Shown in pieces: positions 17,331 to 26,926 of a stretch of 64,000 nt of DNA (its first letter is position 1; the number at the start of each line of letters is the position of its first letter). The notes beneath the pieces are model-generated. The model saw nothing but the letters and a program-made list of their open reading frames with translations. It was not told the DNA's origin and made no database searches. This DNA comes from Metallosphaera tengchongensis (GTDB lineage: Archaea; Thermoproteota; Thermoprotei_A; Sulfolobales; Sulfolobaceae). Location of the stretch: assembly GCF_013343295.1 (NCBI RefSeq), contig NZ_CP049074.1, positions 124,001-188,000 on the forward strand, written 5' to 3'. Made by a program: the position numbers and the translations under genes.

Positions 17331-19158
17331 ACTCCGTTTGCCCTCCGCTATTTGTCGAGTTTATTGGCGACAACCTCACCTGCAACTTTACGTAGTACCC
17401 AGTGGTGTTTACTGTACTGTTCTGGACAGCCTCAGCGTAAAAGGACTCGTGGAACCCCTTAAGGCTACTAAGTTGTCCTGAGAGGAAGAGAAAGTTCAGA
17501 TCCTTCTGCGTCACAGCGTTGTTGGATGTTAGCTTGACAAGGATAGCCCCTCCGTAGCTATTGATGACCTCAATTACACCGGAGAACCCTCCCTCCGCTG
17601 ACGCATTCTCGTTTACGGTCTGTGAAGTCCTAAAGCCGTTAAACGTGAAATTATACGCGTAGTCAACACCTAGGCTCAAGGTACCGTTTTGGGCGTAGGA
17701 CAGATTGAACGGTATAACAGAGGGTGAGGAAATTGGCGTTAGGAAAGCTGACAACTGAAGCGTGATAGGGAAGTTGCCCTGAACTGTCATGGATGAGTTG
17801 TAAACCCCGCTCTCTGTGGAGACCTCATGGAAGCTCTCGTCGAGATACGCAAGCTCGTATATGGAGTTGAAGCTCTGGTAGGAAGAGAATCTCCCGCTCT
17901 GGACCACTGTCGCCACCTCTATCCCGTCAGAGAAGTGAAGAGTTGAGGAGTATTCCAAGAGATAGTTTCCTCCCTCTTGATAATGCACGCCCGAGAAACC
18001 TCCGGCAAATAGTGGTGTTGAGTCTACAAACCTTGAATAAGCTACGTTAAGTTGACCTCCGAGCAAGACATTTGACTGGTTTACCCAGAGTAGAATAACT
18101 CCAGATAGATCCCAATCGAAGGCCGGACTGTGGTTTATTTGCTCTGCAGTCTTCAAATTGGACATGGTCACAGTGACGTTGGCATGGTTACCTAGAGCTA
18201 GGAAGGGCGTTAAGTCCACTTGGTAGGGTGTATGGAATGCTAGGGTGTTTATGCTGGTAAGGGGCTTCCACCAGAAGAGATCTATCCCTCCAGTGTATAT
18301 TGTCTCATAGGGTGGTATGACTGAACCTAGGAGACCATTGTAGTAGAGCAGGATGTCCCTAGTCGCTGGCTCATTGGAGTACCAAAACTCGTCCAAGCCA
18401 CCTCCTTCCTCATAGAGGAGGGCCGTCATCCTGTATGTCCCCTTGGGGACAGTAAAGTGGGTAGTTATAGAGTCCATGGTGGGAGTTAATATCACGTAAG
18501 AGTAGTTGTAGTTGAAAGTTCCGTTGACGAAGAGTGGGATGAACCCGTTTGGTAGCCCTGGAGGCTCAGCCCCTGGATACAAGGTGAGAGTAACGTTCAT
18601 TAGATATACCCCAGTTACGTTATCCTTTGCACTGTAGAAGTTAACCAGAACAGGTTCGAAGGTTACGTTTCCCTCTAACAGGTTCTCAAAGGTTGTCAGG
18701 TCTACAGCAGCTGTTGAGTTCTCTATCTCTTGTGTTGATCCCCAGAAAACCGGTACGCCATCAACAAACACATAGAGGGGTCTATCGAACTGGGTACCGT
18801 TAACTTCCTTGACTGATACGTTCATGAGGATAAGGCTGTAGTTCCCTCTGGGTACGTCGACCTTGATGTAGTATGGCTTCCACGCTGTGTCGTTAAAGAC
18901 CAGGTTCTCCCCAACGATAATTTTGACTGGGGTGACGTTCGGGGTAAGGTACGATAGCGCACTAAACGAATAGAAGCTGGGGTCGACTCCCAAGGACTTA
19001 AGTGTTGAGCTCCCGACTGTCAAGTTGTACGGAATATAGTGACTTACGGCTTGGTCAGAGGTTGAACCCACGGCTTGGGGCAGTGCACCCAGCGTCCCCA
19101 TTAGGACGATAGAAAACGCTACGACCAACGCTTTCCTAAACGTGGGGTCTAGCCTCAT
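17206..19158 (-). CDS. Secreted PNGase A-like peptide:N-glycanase
   Basis: The 650-residue protein begins with a signal peptide (KALVVAFSIVLMGTLGALPQA) and resembles the peptide N-glycosidase A (PNGase A) family, with the GGLDEFWYSNEPA block near residue 255 and many N-glycosylation sequons. A Sulfolobus solfataricus relative has been reported to release N-glycans from glycoproteins. There is no C-terminal anchor, so it is probably free outside the cell. Its ATG overlaps the stop of the sedolisin gene by four bases (ATGA), so protease and deglycosylase are made together. The last 40 or so residues are antisense to another gene and look unrelated to the fold, so the true 3' end may have shifted. 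Confidence 0.75.
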   Translation of the reverse strand: MRLDPTFRKALVVAFSIVLMGTLGALPQAVGSTSDQAVSHYIPYNLTVGSSTLKSLGVDPSFYSFSALSYLTPNVTPVKIIVGENLVFNDTAWKPYYIKVDVPRGNYSLILMNVSVKEVNGTQFDRPLYVFVDGVPVFWGSTQEIENSTAAVDLTTFENLLEGNVTFEPVLVNFYSAKDNVTGVYLMNVTLTLYPGAEPPGLPNGFIPLFVNGTFNYNYSYVILTPTMDSITTHFTVPKGTYRMTALLYEEGGGLDEFWYSNEPATRDILLYYNGLLGSVIPPYETIYTGGIDLFWWKPLTSINTLAFHTPYQVDLTPFLALGNHANVTVTMSNLKTAEQINHSPAFDWDLSGVILLWVNQSNVLLGGQLNVAYSRFVDSTPLFAGGFSGVHYQEGGNYLLEYSSTLHFSDGIEVATVVQSGRFSSYQSFNSIYELAYLDESFHEVSTESGVYNSSMTVQGNFPITLQLSAFLTPISSPSVIPFNLSYAQNGTLSLGVDYAYNFTFNGFRTSQTVNENASAEGGFSGVIEVINSYGGAILVKLTSNNAVTQKDLNFLFLSGQLSSLKGFHESFYAEAVQNSTVNTTGYYVKLQVRLSPINSTNSGGQTESTIYQSSVRQGNLQESRYRLALYPPLYPLSYLQIHVRSFPF

Positions 19159-22100
19159 CTTTTTCCCCTCCTTAATAAGAGGATAAACAATATAACCACC
19201 ACTACAACCAAAACCCCTAACACCACCTCTAGGACAGCGATGTCTTGGGAGAAAACGACGTCGTGATAAAGGTTGTTAACCTCAAAGGTTACGTTATACT
19301 TTAACCCGTTCTTTAACTGTAAGGTATAAATATACAACCCTGAAGGTAAGGAAGAGGCCTTAACCGGCACGTGAATTATAAGGGAGCCGTTCAGTCTAGA
19401 GTAGGTGAAGTTCTGGGGGACTCCATCCATGTATAACGAGATCGGTGTGAGGTATGGGCTCACCGTGACGTTGACTACGGAGAACCCGGATGTGACGTTG
19501 AGGATAGCAGGGGTCACTCTAGGTGGCTGGGCCACGGACAACGAGGGAGATAGGACGGGTGAGCCTTGCAGTATAACGTTCCCGCCGGATACGTTGAAGG
19601 CATAAGGTGAGGACTCTAAGGTGGAGGATACAAAGGTAAGGTTCGAATCCGTTGAGGTAATGCCCACAGGACTCCCTACTACCAATGTGTTAACTAACGT
19701 TACTGTGGAGTTAACAGCTACTATCTCGCCTATGGAAGAGGAGGAAACGTTAACTTCCCCATCTACTACTTTCAGAACTCCTACGGTGGATCCAACCAAG
19801 TTCAGAGATGTACCATCGACCGTTAGATTCGGGGAGTAGACCTGGTAGAGGGAATAGGGTTCTCCGTATTGTCCCAAAGGCTGAGTCCTATTGAGCACTA
19901 TGTTGCCTAAATAGGTCTGATCCATGACCTGAACGTCCTGATGGACCATTTCAGTGTAACCTAGAGGGGAGGTACCTGCAACTATGACTGTCCACGGTCC
20001 TGCTATCACGCCAGGCTCGTTCCCCCCTAAAAGCTGACTGTTCTGGAAAGAGGGTACGGTGTAATATCCGACCCACTCGCCTTCACTGGAGTTATACTGA
20101 AGGGGAACCTCATAACTAGACTCGTACACTAGAGATCTAGAGGTCTGTCCAGCTGGAACTAGGACGGCAGAGAAAGTGCCAGATTTTACTGGGGTACCGT
20201 TACTGAAGGTGATGTTCACGTGTATTGGAACCTTTTCACCTTGGTATAGGGGACCTGGTATCGAAACTGAGGAACTTAGCGCAGGAGCTACGTAGAACCA
20301 TGTGGTAAAGTTACCGGTTTGAATTCCAACAGAGGTATTTGCCCTAGTTTCAAAAACGACCTTGTAAATTCCTGGGGTGAAATTACCTGGAATGGTGAAG
20401 TTAGCTTCCTTGAGGCCGAATAGGCTGAAGACGCCAAACTGAGTAACCTCAGGTGCGGAGACCATGGGAACCTCCGCCACAAGTGTGGTATTATGGTAAA
20501 CTAATGCCGTGACGTTAGTGGTGAAAAGACCTAGTCCAAAGCTTGTAAACACCTCAGCAAAGAAAGTAACGTTCTCTCCTGGAGAGGCTCCGGGGTATCC
20601 ATCTATTACAGGGGTATATACAGCACCGTAAATTAAGTTACCAACGTAAACGTAGGAGTAAGTTGATCCCAAGGTTGAGTTTACCAGTAGTAAGTAGGTT
20701 CCTTGAGGCATGTTCGGCAAGACCGTGAACTGACCAGAGTAAATACCCTGTCCAACTGGTAGCAACTTAACGCTAAGTAAAACCTTACCGTCCTTGATAA
20801 GGTAAGCGTTAACGCTGGAGTTAACCAATGGAGTACCGTTTGGATACGTAACCTGAGCCTGGATTGGGATTGGTTCGTTGCTCGGATAAGGAAGGGATAT
20901 GGGATAGGGGGTAGGCTGAGAGATAACAACAGAACCCCCCACATCTATATCAGTCTGACCTATCCCATTAAGGTTTTGGGAAGAGCCGTTTACGATTATT
21001 GACCAGATGTTTGCAGGTTGTCCTTGTTGTACTTGAACATCTCCCTTCCAGAACGTTCCATTGAAAGTCAGTGGAACTTTCTCCAAAAACCCCTGAGTGG
21101 TGTAGATGTATGCGTTAAACTGACCTCCCCTTACTATCGTACCGTTCTGGAAAGTGATGTACGCAGTTATCCCAACGGTGGTATTGTAGGAGTACCAGGG
21201 TATAGTAGTGTTTTCAGAGAAAGTAGATACAGATATCTCCAGTCCCTTCTGCATCAGGTAGTCCCTTACAGCGTTTAGAAGTCCAGGGTAATATGGTGAC
21301 CCTAACCCCGTGACCATGTTGTAACCCATTTTTGAGTTATACACACCGTTGAACCCTACCGTGATTGAATGGAAGGCTTCATGGTACAGTGAGGAGTTGG
21401 AATATATCCAATAAAGGATTGGGTTGATCAAACCCAACGAGGAGTTTAGAGAGGAATCCATATCTGCAGCTATTCCAGCCCATATGGGGGATGCCAAGCT
21501 TGTACCTCCTATCACTTCCTGGGCCCCCTCCACTGTGACTACCATACCTGTGTAGGGATTAGCGTCAGCACTTACATCAGGTACCTCCCTAGCTGAGGCG
21601 TTGAGGTACTTCAACTGATACCATGGGGCTGGGAATAGCGTGCTAACTCCACCCCCTGAGGACACAGTTGAAGGTCCAGGTTCAAAGTATTGAGGCAATA
21701 CGCTCCAGGCCGTCTCGTACTGGTAGCTCACCGTAGCGTTCCTATCCTGAACGTACCCCGATCTCACGTTTAGGTATAGAGACGTTCCTCCTACTGCAGT
21801 AACAAAGGGAGAAGAGGCTGGGAAAGAGACCCCTCCGTAGCTAGTAGTTGTGCCTCCGAAGGCCCCTTGATCTCCTGAAGAGGCGAAGAACGAAATGCCC
21901 TCAGCTGTGCCCAGCTCAAAGTAGTAATCCAGGTAGGGATAGTTTGGCGTAGAGCTTCCCTGGAAATAAGCGTAATACCCAGACGACCCTATCAGGTTTT
22001 CAGGTAGACCCCAACTCATTGACACGACGTTTGCTAGATCCTCCGACACAACCAGGTCAACTGCCTGGAAAAGCAAGCTGGGGCTCGAGGCTATCACCGC

Positions 22101-22961
22101 CAAGACATGGGCGTACGGAGCTACGCTGTGCACAGCCTCGACGTCAAGGGCTGTCTCCACGTCCCACCCTGAAAATATCCCAAAGATAGGGTGATAGGGA
22201 CCTAAAGGAAGTATAGTCAGATTTATTGGTGGCAGTCCGTTCTGGGAGTCGAACGCCTTTAAATCCTGATAGAGCTCCGGGTCCCCGTAGGCGTCAATCA
22301 CAGCTACCGTCACGTTTCTACCACCAGGGGTCACGTTGTAGGCTTGCTGAATTTCCTTTCCGCTGTAATACAGCGCAGAAAATTGGAAACCAAAGTAGTT
22401 CGGAAAGCTGCTACCCACGAGCCCCGTTGATGTGAGGTTACCTAGAGGTATCAGTTGAGGTTTAATTAATGTGAAGTTTGTTAATCCCATTACTAGGGAA
22501 TTGGCCAAGTCGTGGGGAATATAGGGAGTAGAGATCGGTCTATAGTAGACTTCACCTTGATACTTGTATAGCTCTAGATTTGTCTTAAAGACACTCTCTA
22601 CAGTGGAGGCGCTTGCAACTCCAACAACTAGGAAGGGACTCTTATAGACCACGGAAAAACCGTCACTCTCTAAGTAGTTCACCACCTCCAGTTCCTGTTG
22701 AACGTTCCCAAAATCAGATATTAGCTGATCCTTGCTCAAGGGCTTAGCCTGATGGTTTCCTATCTCCTGAACCAGAAGGTTAAGGTAATTGGTGTCCTTT
22801 GGAGGAATGAGGACTGAAATGCACACTTGAGACGAACTTGGCACCGTGCCTAAAGGCGTTCCCTGAAGTGAAGGTCCAAAGTACTGAGCATAGGAGTAAC
22901 TAGGTGGAGTGAAAAATGCAGAAAAAATAACCAAGATAAATACCAATAAACTTAGCCTCAC
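19155..22961 (-). CDS. Membrane-anchored S53 sedolisin (pro-kumamolisin-type acid protease)
   Basis: The protein has about 1268 residues. After a signal peptide come an activation domain (about 40-190) and an S53 catalytic domain. The latter holds WDVETALDVEAVH (catalytic Glu and Asp near 268 and 272), FFASSGDQGAFGG (oxyanion Asp near 364) and IGGTSLASPIWAG (nucleophile Ser near 488). A long beta-sandwich region with many sequons follows, ending in a transmembrane helix and RRGKR anchor. Sedolisins are active at acid pH, suiting a cell-surface protease of an acidophile. GTG 22961 is preferred to GTG 22979: the TATA box TTAAATATT predicts transcription from about 22960, and it yields the cleaner signal peptide MRLSLLVFILVIFSAFF. 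Confidence 0.88.
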   Translation of the reverse strand: MRLSLLVFILVIFSAFFTPPSYSYAQYFGPSLQGTPLGTVPSSSQVCISVLIPPKDTNYLNLLVQEIGNHQAKPLSKDQLISDFGNVQQELEVVNYLESDGFSVVYKSPFLVVGVASASTVESVFKTNLELYKYQGEVYYRPISTPYIPHDLANSLVMGLTNFTLIKPQLIPLGNLTSTGLVGSSFPNYFGFQFSALYYSGKEIQQAYNVTPGGRNVTVAVIDAYGDPELYQDLKAFDSQNGLPPINLTILPLGPYHPIFGIFSGWDVETALDVEAVHSVAPYAHVLAVIASSPSLLFQAVDLVVSEDLANVVSMSWGLPENLIGSSGYYAYFQGSSTPNYPYLDYYFELGTAEGISFFASSGDQGAFGGTTTSYGGVSFPASSPFVTAVGGTSLYLNVRSGYVQDRNATVSYQYETAWSVLPQYFEPGPSTVSSGGGVSTLFPAPWYQLKYLNASAREVPDVSADANPYTGMVVTVEGAQEVIGGTSLASPIWAGIAADMDSSLNSSLGLINPILYWIYSNSSLYHEAFHSITVGFNGVYNSKMGYNMVTGLGSPYYPGLLNAVRDYLMQKGLEISVSTFSENTTIPWYSYNTTVGITAYITFQNGTIVRGGQFNAYIYTTQGFLEKVPLTFNGTFWKGDVQVQQGQPANIWSIIVNGSSQNLNGIGQTDIDVGGSVVISQPTPYPISLPYPSNEPIPIQAQVTYPNGTPLVNSSVNAYLIKDGKVLLSVKLLPVGQGIYSGQFTVLPNMPQGTYLLLVNSTLGSTYSYVYVGNLIYGAVYTPVIDGYPGASPGENVTFFAEVFTSFGLGLFTTNVTALVYHNTTLVAEVPMVSAPEVTQFGVFSLFGLKEANFTIPGNFTPGIYKVVFETRANTSVGIQTGNFTTWFYVAPALSSSVSIPGPLYQGEKVPIHVNITFSNGTPVKSGTFSAVLVPAGQTSRSLVYESSYEVPLQYNSSEGEWVGYYTVPSFQNSQLLGGNEPGVIAGPWTVIVAGTSPLGYTEMVHQDVQVMDQTYLGNIVLNRTQPLGQYGEPYSLYQVYSPNLTVDGTSLNLVGSTVGVLKVVDGEVNVSSSSIGEIVAVNSTVTLVNTLVVGSPVGITSTDSNLTFVSSTLESSPYAFNVSGGNVILQGSPVLSPSLSVAQPPRVTPAILNVTSGFSVVNVTVSPYLTPISLYMDGVPQNFTYSRLNGSLIIHVPVKASSLPSGLYIYTLQLKNGLKYNVTFEVNNLYHDVVFSQDIAVLEVVLGVLVVVVVILFILLLRRGKR

Positions 22962-23053
22962 AACATGGATTAATAACACATAATATTTAACTTTGAGCCA
23001 GATAACAATTCCCCAAGGGATTTACTTAAAAATATTTAGAAAATCTTAAAAAA

Positions 23054-24208
23054 TTATAATTCACTTAGCAAACCTTGAAGGTACCCGGTTAACAAGGATT
23101 GGCTTGCAACCTTTGCGTAGTTGAGCTCTAGCACAAGATATTGCCCGGAAACTGATCCTAGAACTAGGGTGTTATTGTTTATGGGATACGGGTTCGCAAC
23201 GAAGTATGGCGCACCGTCTATGTTGCCTTGCGTTACAATCGCATTCATCCCAGTAATGTTCTTGATCATCTCATAGTTACTCAGAAGTTGGTTGTACTTG
23301 TTTTGAGCATCTTGTTGTGTCTTGAACTGCGTAACCTGAACTGTCAGCAGAGATGAACTGTTAGCGTAAACTGCTAAGTATCCTGTACTTACATTCAGAG
23401 TCAAGTTTCCGTAGTAATGACCTTGACCTCCCATCATTCCGTATTGATTGAAGTTCTTAAAGTGGTACATCCCGAACCCGTTAAAGTTCCCTAGGCCTAA
23501 TATATCGGTGTAGTTTAACTGGTGTAACGCGGTGTAATTTACGTATGACCAGTAGGCTATTTTCATGTCGGGTACGCTACTGAAGATTGATGGGGGAGAG
23601 ACGAGGCCTACTCCGGACGTCACTGCGTCCTGGTACTGGTTCATGAACAAGTTCAGGGCAGACTGCGCTGGATCGTTAACTCCCTTAACTACTATTGCAA
23701 CTAGGTATTTACCGTCGTACCCTGTTGCTATCCCGTAAGAGGAGATATTTCCGTAAACGTACTCCAGGTTCCCGGACTTGTTAACGTTAAAGTTGTACCC
23801 TGCTACTAGGATTAGGGCGAGTTTCCTAAAGTAGTTGGTCACGTTCTCTGAAGTAACCTTGGATACCAGGGATACGGCGTAGGAAGAGCTGTTGTGTACT
23901 AGAACTTCACCAAAGGTGACTCCAAGGTTTTGGCTCAAATTATCTAAATAATATGAAGGTATAGTACCCATAGGGGCAATACCAGAGAGGTTGTTCAGCT
24001 CAGCCCATACACCTACCGTATACCCCTGAACTCCAGTAGAAGCTTCGGCCTGGACGGGGCTTAGAATGAAGTTAGCGCTTGGAGAAGACACTAGGTTAAC
24101 TGAGCTCTTAGCTGGTGAGCTAACGTGAGTAGTAGTATTTACAAAGGCTATAACTGAAATCACCACTATAATTACACCTATTGTACCAATTACTATTGTC
24201 TTATTCAT
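23054..24208 (-). CDS. Anchored extracellular protein of unknown function
   Basis: The 384-residue protein has one N-terminal membrane helix (VIGTIGVIIVVISVIAFV) and an otherwise extracellular, Asn/Ser/Tyr-rich sequence with more than ten N-glycosylation sequons. A Gly/Tyr/Met-rich stretch (YGMMGGQGHYYGN) lies near residue 255. It has no enzymatic motif I can see and no C-terminal anchor. It lies directly upstream of the sedolisin gene on the same strand, about 90 bases away with its own promoter between, so it belongs to the same surface-protein neighbourhood. Confidence 0.75.
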   Translation of the reverse strand: MNKTIVIGTIGVIIVVISVIAFVNTTTHVSSPAKSSVNLVSSPSANFILSPVQAEASTGVQGYTVGVWAELNNLSGIAPMGTIPSYYLDNLSQNLGVTFGEVLVHNSSSYAVSLVSKVTSENVTNYFRKLALILVAGYNFNVNKSGNLEYVYGNISSYGIATGYDGKYLVAIVVKGVNDPAQSALNLFMNQYQDAVTSGVGLVSPPSIFSSVPDMKIAYWSYVNYTALHQLNYTDILGLGNFNGFGMYHFKNFNQYGMMGGQGHYYGNLTLNVSTGYLAVYANSSSLLTVQVTQFKTQQDAQNKYNQLLSNYEMIKNITGMNAIVTQGNIDGAPYFVANPYPINNNTLVLGSVSGQYLVLELNYAKVASQSLLTGYLQGLLSEL

Positions 24209-24850
24209 ACTTTCATGTAAGGTTGACTAGTTAAAAATATTCTCCATATAAATCATCAAGAAGAGGAACAATTTTAATTTAGATTAATGCAATTTTCTGT
24301 AACATCCTCTCGTCAGGTCAGGTCTAGGGTCATAAAAAGAAGGATAATGAAGGGGGTCGGCCTCAGGAAATTATCGTTCCTAGGGGAGTACCGACGGAAG
24401 TCCCGATATTGTAGCTTTGCCCAGGAAAGGAGGGCTAGATCCTTCATAGCTCTTCAAATGTATGGATCCTGAATCCGCCAACACGAAGAAACCAGTCTCG
24501 AATAGGTAAGTGTATTGGGATACTAAAGGAAAGGATACATCTCATCAAAGGGCAATGCTCAAGAGTTTAGTGAAGGCCCATGACAAAGTGACCAAGCAGT
24601 GAAGGTAGCTGTTCCAGTTAGTAATATACCCGTTAGATGGAGTTTGTTTTCCGGATTTAACAACCGCGCTCTGTAAAACCATGAAGAACTAATTATTTTT
24701 AGTAAAAGTCTCCCTGGAGAATCTTTAAATCCTTTCAATGGCAGGATCAATTCGACTATTGATAGAATAGGCACGGAGATCTAGGGCATCAAATGTCAGG
24801 AGCCGTGGTCAACAGTTTCTCTGAGCCGATTGGGTTCACATGATCTGGGT
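24209..24850. other. Gene-poor region, probably decayed coding DNA
   Basis: No intact gene is visible in these 640 bases. Short open stretches on the plus strand (about 24520-24602 and 24600-24770) encode plausible but interrupted peptides such as KGKDTSHQRAMLKSLVKA and VPVSNIPVRWSLFSGF, in different frames separated by stops. This looks like a decayed gene next to the mobile-element remnant that follows, but I could not assign a family. Confidence 0.4.
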
Positions 24851-24854
24851 TGTT

Positions 24855-25085
24855 GAGGGCTTTATATACCGCCAAAGGGTCTTGCCCCGGATGTGGGCCT
24901 GTATCCTGAAAGGTAGGTAAGACAATATAAAAGGTCCAAGGTGTGCGGGTTCCCCCACCGCCTAGGTGGGTCGGGGTCACTCCTTGGGGAGTGAGAGCGA
25001 GTCTTCCGCTCGACTCCCGTGAAGCCTAAGGGTCGGGGGTAGATATCAAACAACATGAAATTCTAAGAGACCCAAACCCCTAAGA
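24855..25085 (+). repeat. Decayed mobile-element 3' end, family PDVGLYPER, copy A
   Basis: This copy contains a short coding relic, APDVGLYPER (24884-24913), followed by three consecutive perfect hairpins: CCCACC/GGTGGG at 24954-24970, TCACTCC/GGAGTGA at 24977-24994, and GAGCG/CGCTC at 24995-25011. It then has the conserved core CGTGAAGCC with a GGGT partner, and ends ACCCAAACCCCT. Two related copies lie at 53905-54165 and 57085-57230. It is probably the 3' end of an IS200/IS605-type element; the family name is inference. Confidence 0.55.
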
Positions 25086-25123
25086 CTTCTCTGGATCCCT
25101 CAAGTCGAATATCCGCCTAAACC

Positions 25124-26500
25124 CTAGAAAGAAGCTTTATCCTCCCTACCCTCTCCCTTCATCTCATGCTTTTCTTCCTCTTCTTTGCTCATTTCAATTA
25201 TTTCCGCTGCTAGGAACCCCAAGATGATAGTACCCATGAAGAAGTACACTACTGAAGGGGGAGACGAACCTATGGATTGGAAAAGTTCGTATCCGGAAAA
25301 GGATGTGGCAAACACAGATAACACGAACCACTTTATCCTCTTGGAAAACTTCGTCAGGGAGAGCTTCATCAAGGAGAAATCTGATGACAGATGAACGAAA
25401 ATATTGGCAAATAATGATACTAGTCCTGCTATGGTGAAGGCAACGAAAGCGTTGGTACCTACAATCAAGAATCCTCCCAACAATATTGCAAAGTATATCC
25501 CCACCGAGAGCAGAACAGCGTTCATGGGCCCCCTCCCTGACTCAAGCTTACTCAATGCTTCTGGGAGGAACTTACCCCTAGCCATTGCGAAAATGGTCCT
25601 AGACGTTGCAGTAAGGAACGTTAAGGTAGCTAGAATACCATCGTTGGCCGCGGCAAATAGGACGAACACTAGAGTTAAGAGACCAAATCTGTCCTCAACC
25701 AGCTGAATAAGGTTCAATTGATTTGCTGCTAAGTGGAAAAATATAATGTGGTCTGTTATTCCGTAAATATCGAAGGCAGCCAATAGTCCACCCAGAAGTA
25801 TAACAGTTACTATGGCTGTAGGCACGCTCTTCTTCGGGTTCTTGACCTCTCCTGATAGAGGTGTAATAGAACCGTAACCTGTTGGGATGCTTGAGCCAAA
25901 AAGAATGGCTAAGGCTATTGAAGAAAGAGAAAGATTTGAAGGAACTGGGTTGTACAATTTGAAGCCAGTGGAGGACATGAAGAGCACTGCAAGTGTAGTC
26001 ATCATCCCTATTTCTATTAGGCTCGCCACTATCGCGTACTTGGCTGTGGGTCTTATACCTAGAATAGCGAAAGCACTGGAGACTCCTAAGATTATCAAAC
26101 CTATAACATAAGAAGGTACAGGAAGGATGGAAGACAGAATAAACGAGGCGCCAAAGACATAGGCTGACCCATAGAGAGAGGAATATAAAAGATATAACCA
26201 CCCGGTCTCAAATCCCAGTCTTTTTGTCAAAGTGTAATAGGCATAAGTGTAGTATCCTCCCGCTTTCGTAAATTTATTAGAAAGAATATAAACAACCATA
26301 CCATTGACCAATACCAAGACTGTACCTAGAATTACCGCTAGGGCCGCACCTCTCCCTACCACGTCGTATGCTGCAACCCCGTAAGTTAATACGCTAAGAA
26401 ACGGAGACTGCCCCCCTAGGCTTATGAATATGAGGTCAAGGACACCAATCTCACGCCTCGGCTCTGAATCTCTCTGCTCCTTTTGGAAGCCCTTATACAT
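25124..26500 (-). CDS. APC-superfamily amino acid permease
   Basis: The 458-residue protein has 12 membrane segments and the APC N-terminal glycine motif (FISLGGQSPFLSVLTYG). A close paralogue lies at 61681, with the same SFGGQSPF start and the same KFTKAGGYYTYA loop. It probably imports amino acids or polyamines with protons; the substrate is unknown. The C-terminus is a charged cytoplasmic tail (EMSKEEEEKHEMKGEG). AATATCC about 30 bases before the ATG is a candidate TATA box. Confidence 0.85.
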   Translation of the reverse strand: MYKGFQKEQRDSEPRREIGVLDLIFISLGGQSPFLSVLTYGVAAYDVVGRGAALAVILGTVLVLVNGMVVYILSNKFTKAGGYYTYAYYTLTKRLGFETGWLYLLYSSLYGSAYVFGASFILSSILPVPSYVIGLIILGVSSAFAILGIRPTAKYAIVASLIEIGMMTTLAVLFMSSTGFKLYNPVPSNLSLSSIALAILFGSSIPTGYGSITPLSGEVKNPKKSVPTAIVTVILLGGLLAAFDIYGITDHIIFFHLAANQLNLIQLVEDRFGLLTLVFVLFAAANDGILATLTFLTATSRTIFAMARGKFLPEALSKLESGRGPMNAVLLSVGIYFAILLGGFLIVGTNAFVAFTIAGLVSLFANIFVHLSSDFSLMKLSLTKFSKRIKWFVLSVFATSFSGYELFQSIGSSPPSVVYFFMGTIILGFLAAEIIEMSKEEEEKHEMKGEGREDKASF

Positions 26501-26926
26501 CTAGGATACTCTATAGAATGGAAAAGGATATTAAAATCTTCCAGATATTTTCGATTTTTTTTAAAAAATATACTGCCACGTTTAAAAGTGAAAAATCTTC
26601 AAAAGTTAGACCACGCTAAATATATTATTAAAAGATTAGGTAAGGGGAAAAGAAATGGGTTTTGCCCCATGGAGTTCCTAAACTTTCTCGCAGTCCTAGG
26701 TTTTAGAATAAGAAGTAATTTTCAGCTTATTATTTATTGGAGAACAGAGAATAAATTGAAACTGATCGCAGTATCAGGTAGACTAAATGTCAGAATGACG
26801 TGCACTCCCTGGAGGTATATTAAGGTATAAGTCTTGTAGATTTCCACGTTGTTAGAAGTCCTTCCCAATAGTAGGTCCTAAAGTCCCATACATTATTAAT
26901 TGGACAAAGCACCAAGTTATACCGTA
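26501..26926. other. Divergent intergenic region between APC permease and Hel308 genes
   Basis: The region is AT-rich. It holds the permease promoter near 26530 on the minus strand and a TATA-like CATTATTAAT at 26891-26900 for the helicase. An open frame runs through 26483-26830, but it overlaps the permease start, has a lysine/isoleucine composition typical of AT-rich spacer, and matches nothing I know. I see no other feature. Confidence 0.5.

Noticed and set aside
19639-19650. tRNA T-arm-like string GGTTCGAATCC
   Set aside because: It is inside the sedolisin coding region with no matching acceptor, D or anticodon arms.
24287-24472. Short Arg/Ser-rich open frame of 61 codons
   Set aside because: Too short, no promoter or ribosome site, and lies in DNA that appears decayed; left inside the gene-poor region.
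24789-25056. Two minus-strand open frames over element copy A
   Set aside because: The copy A/B comparison shows constraint on the plus-strand (element) reading, and these frames are its shadows.
26483-26830. Open frame of 115 codons between the APC permease and Hel308
   Set aside because: It begins inside the permease gene on the opposite strand, is dominated by AT-rich codons (Lys, Ile, Asn) and covers the two promoters.
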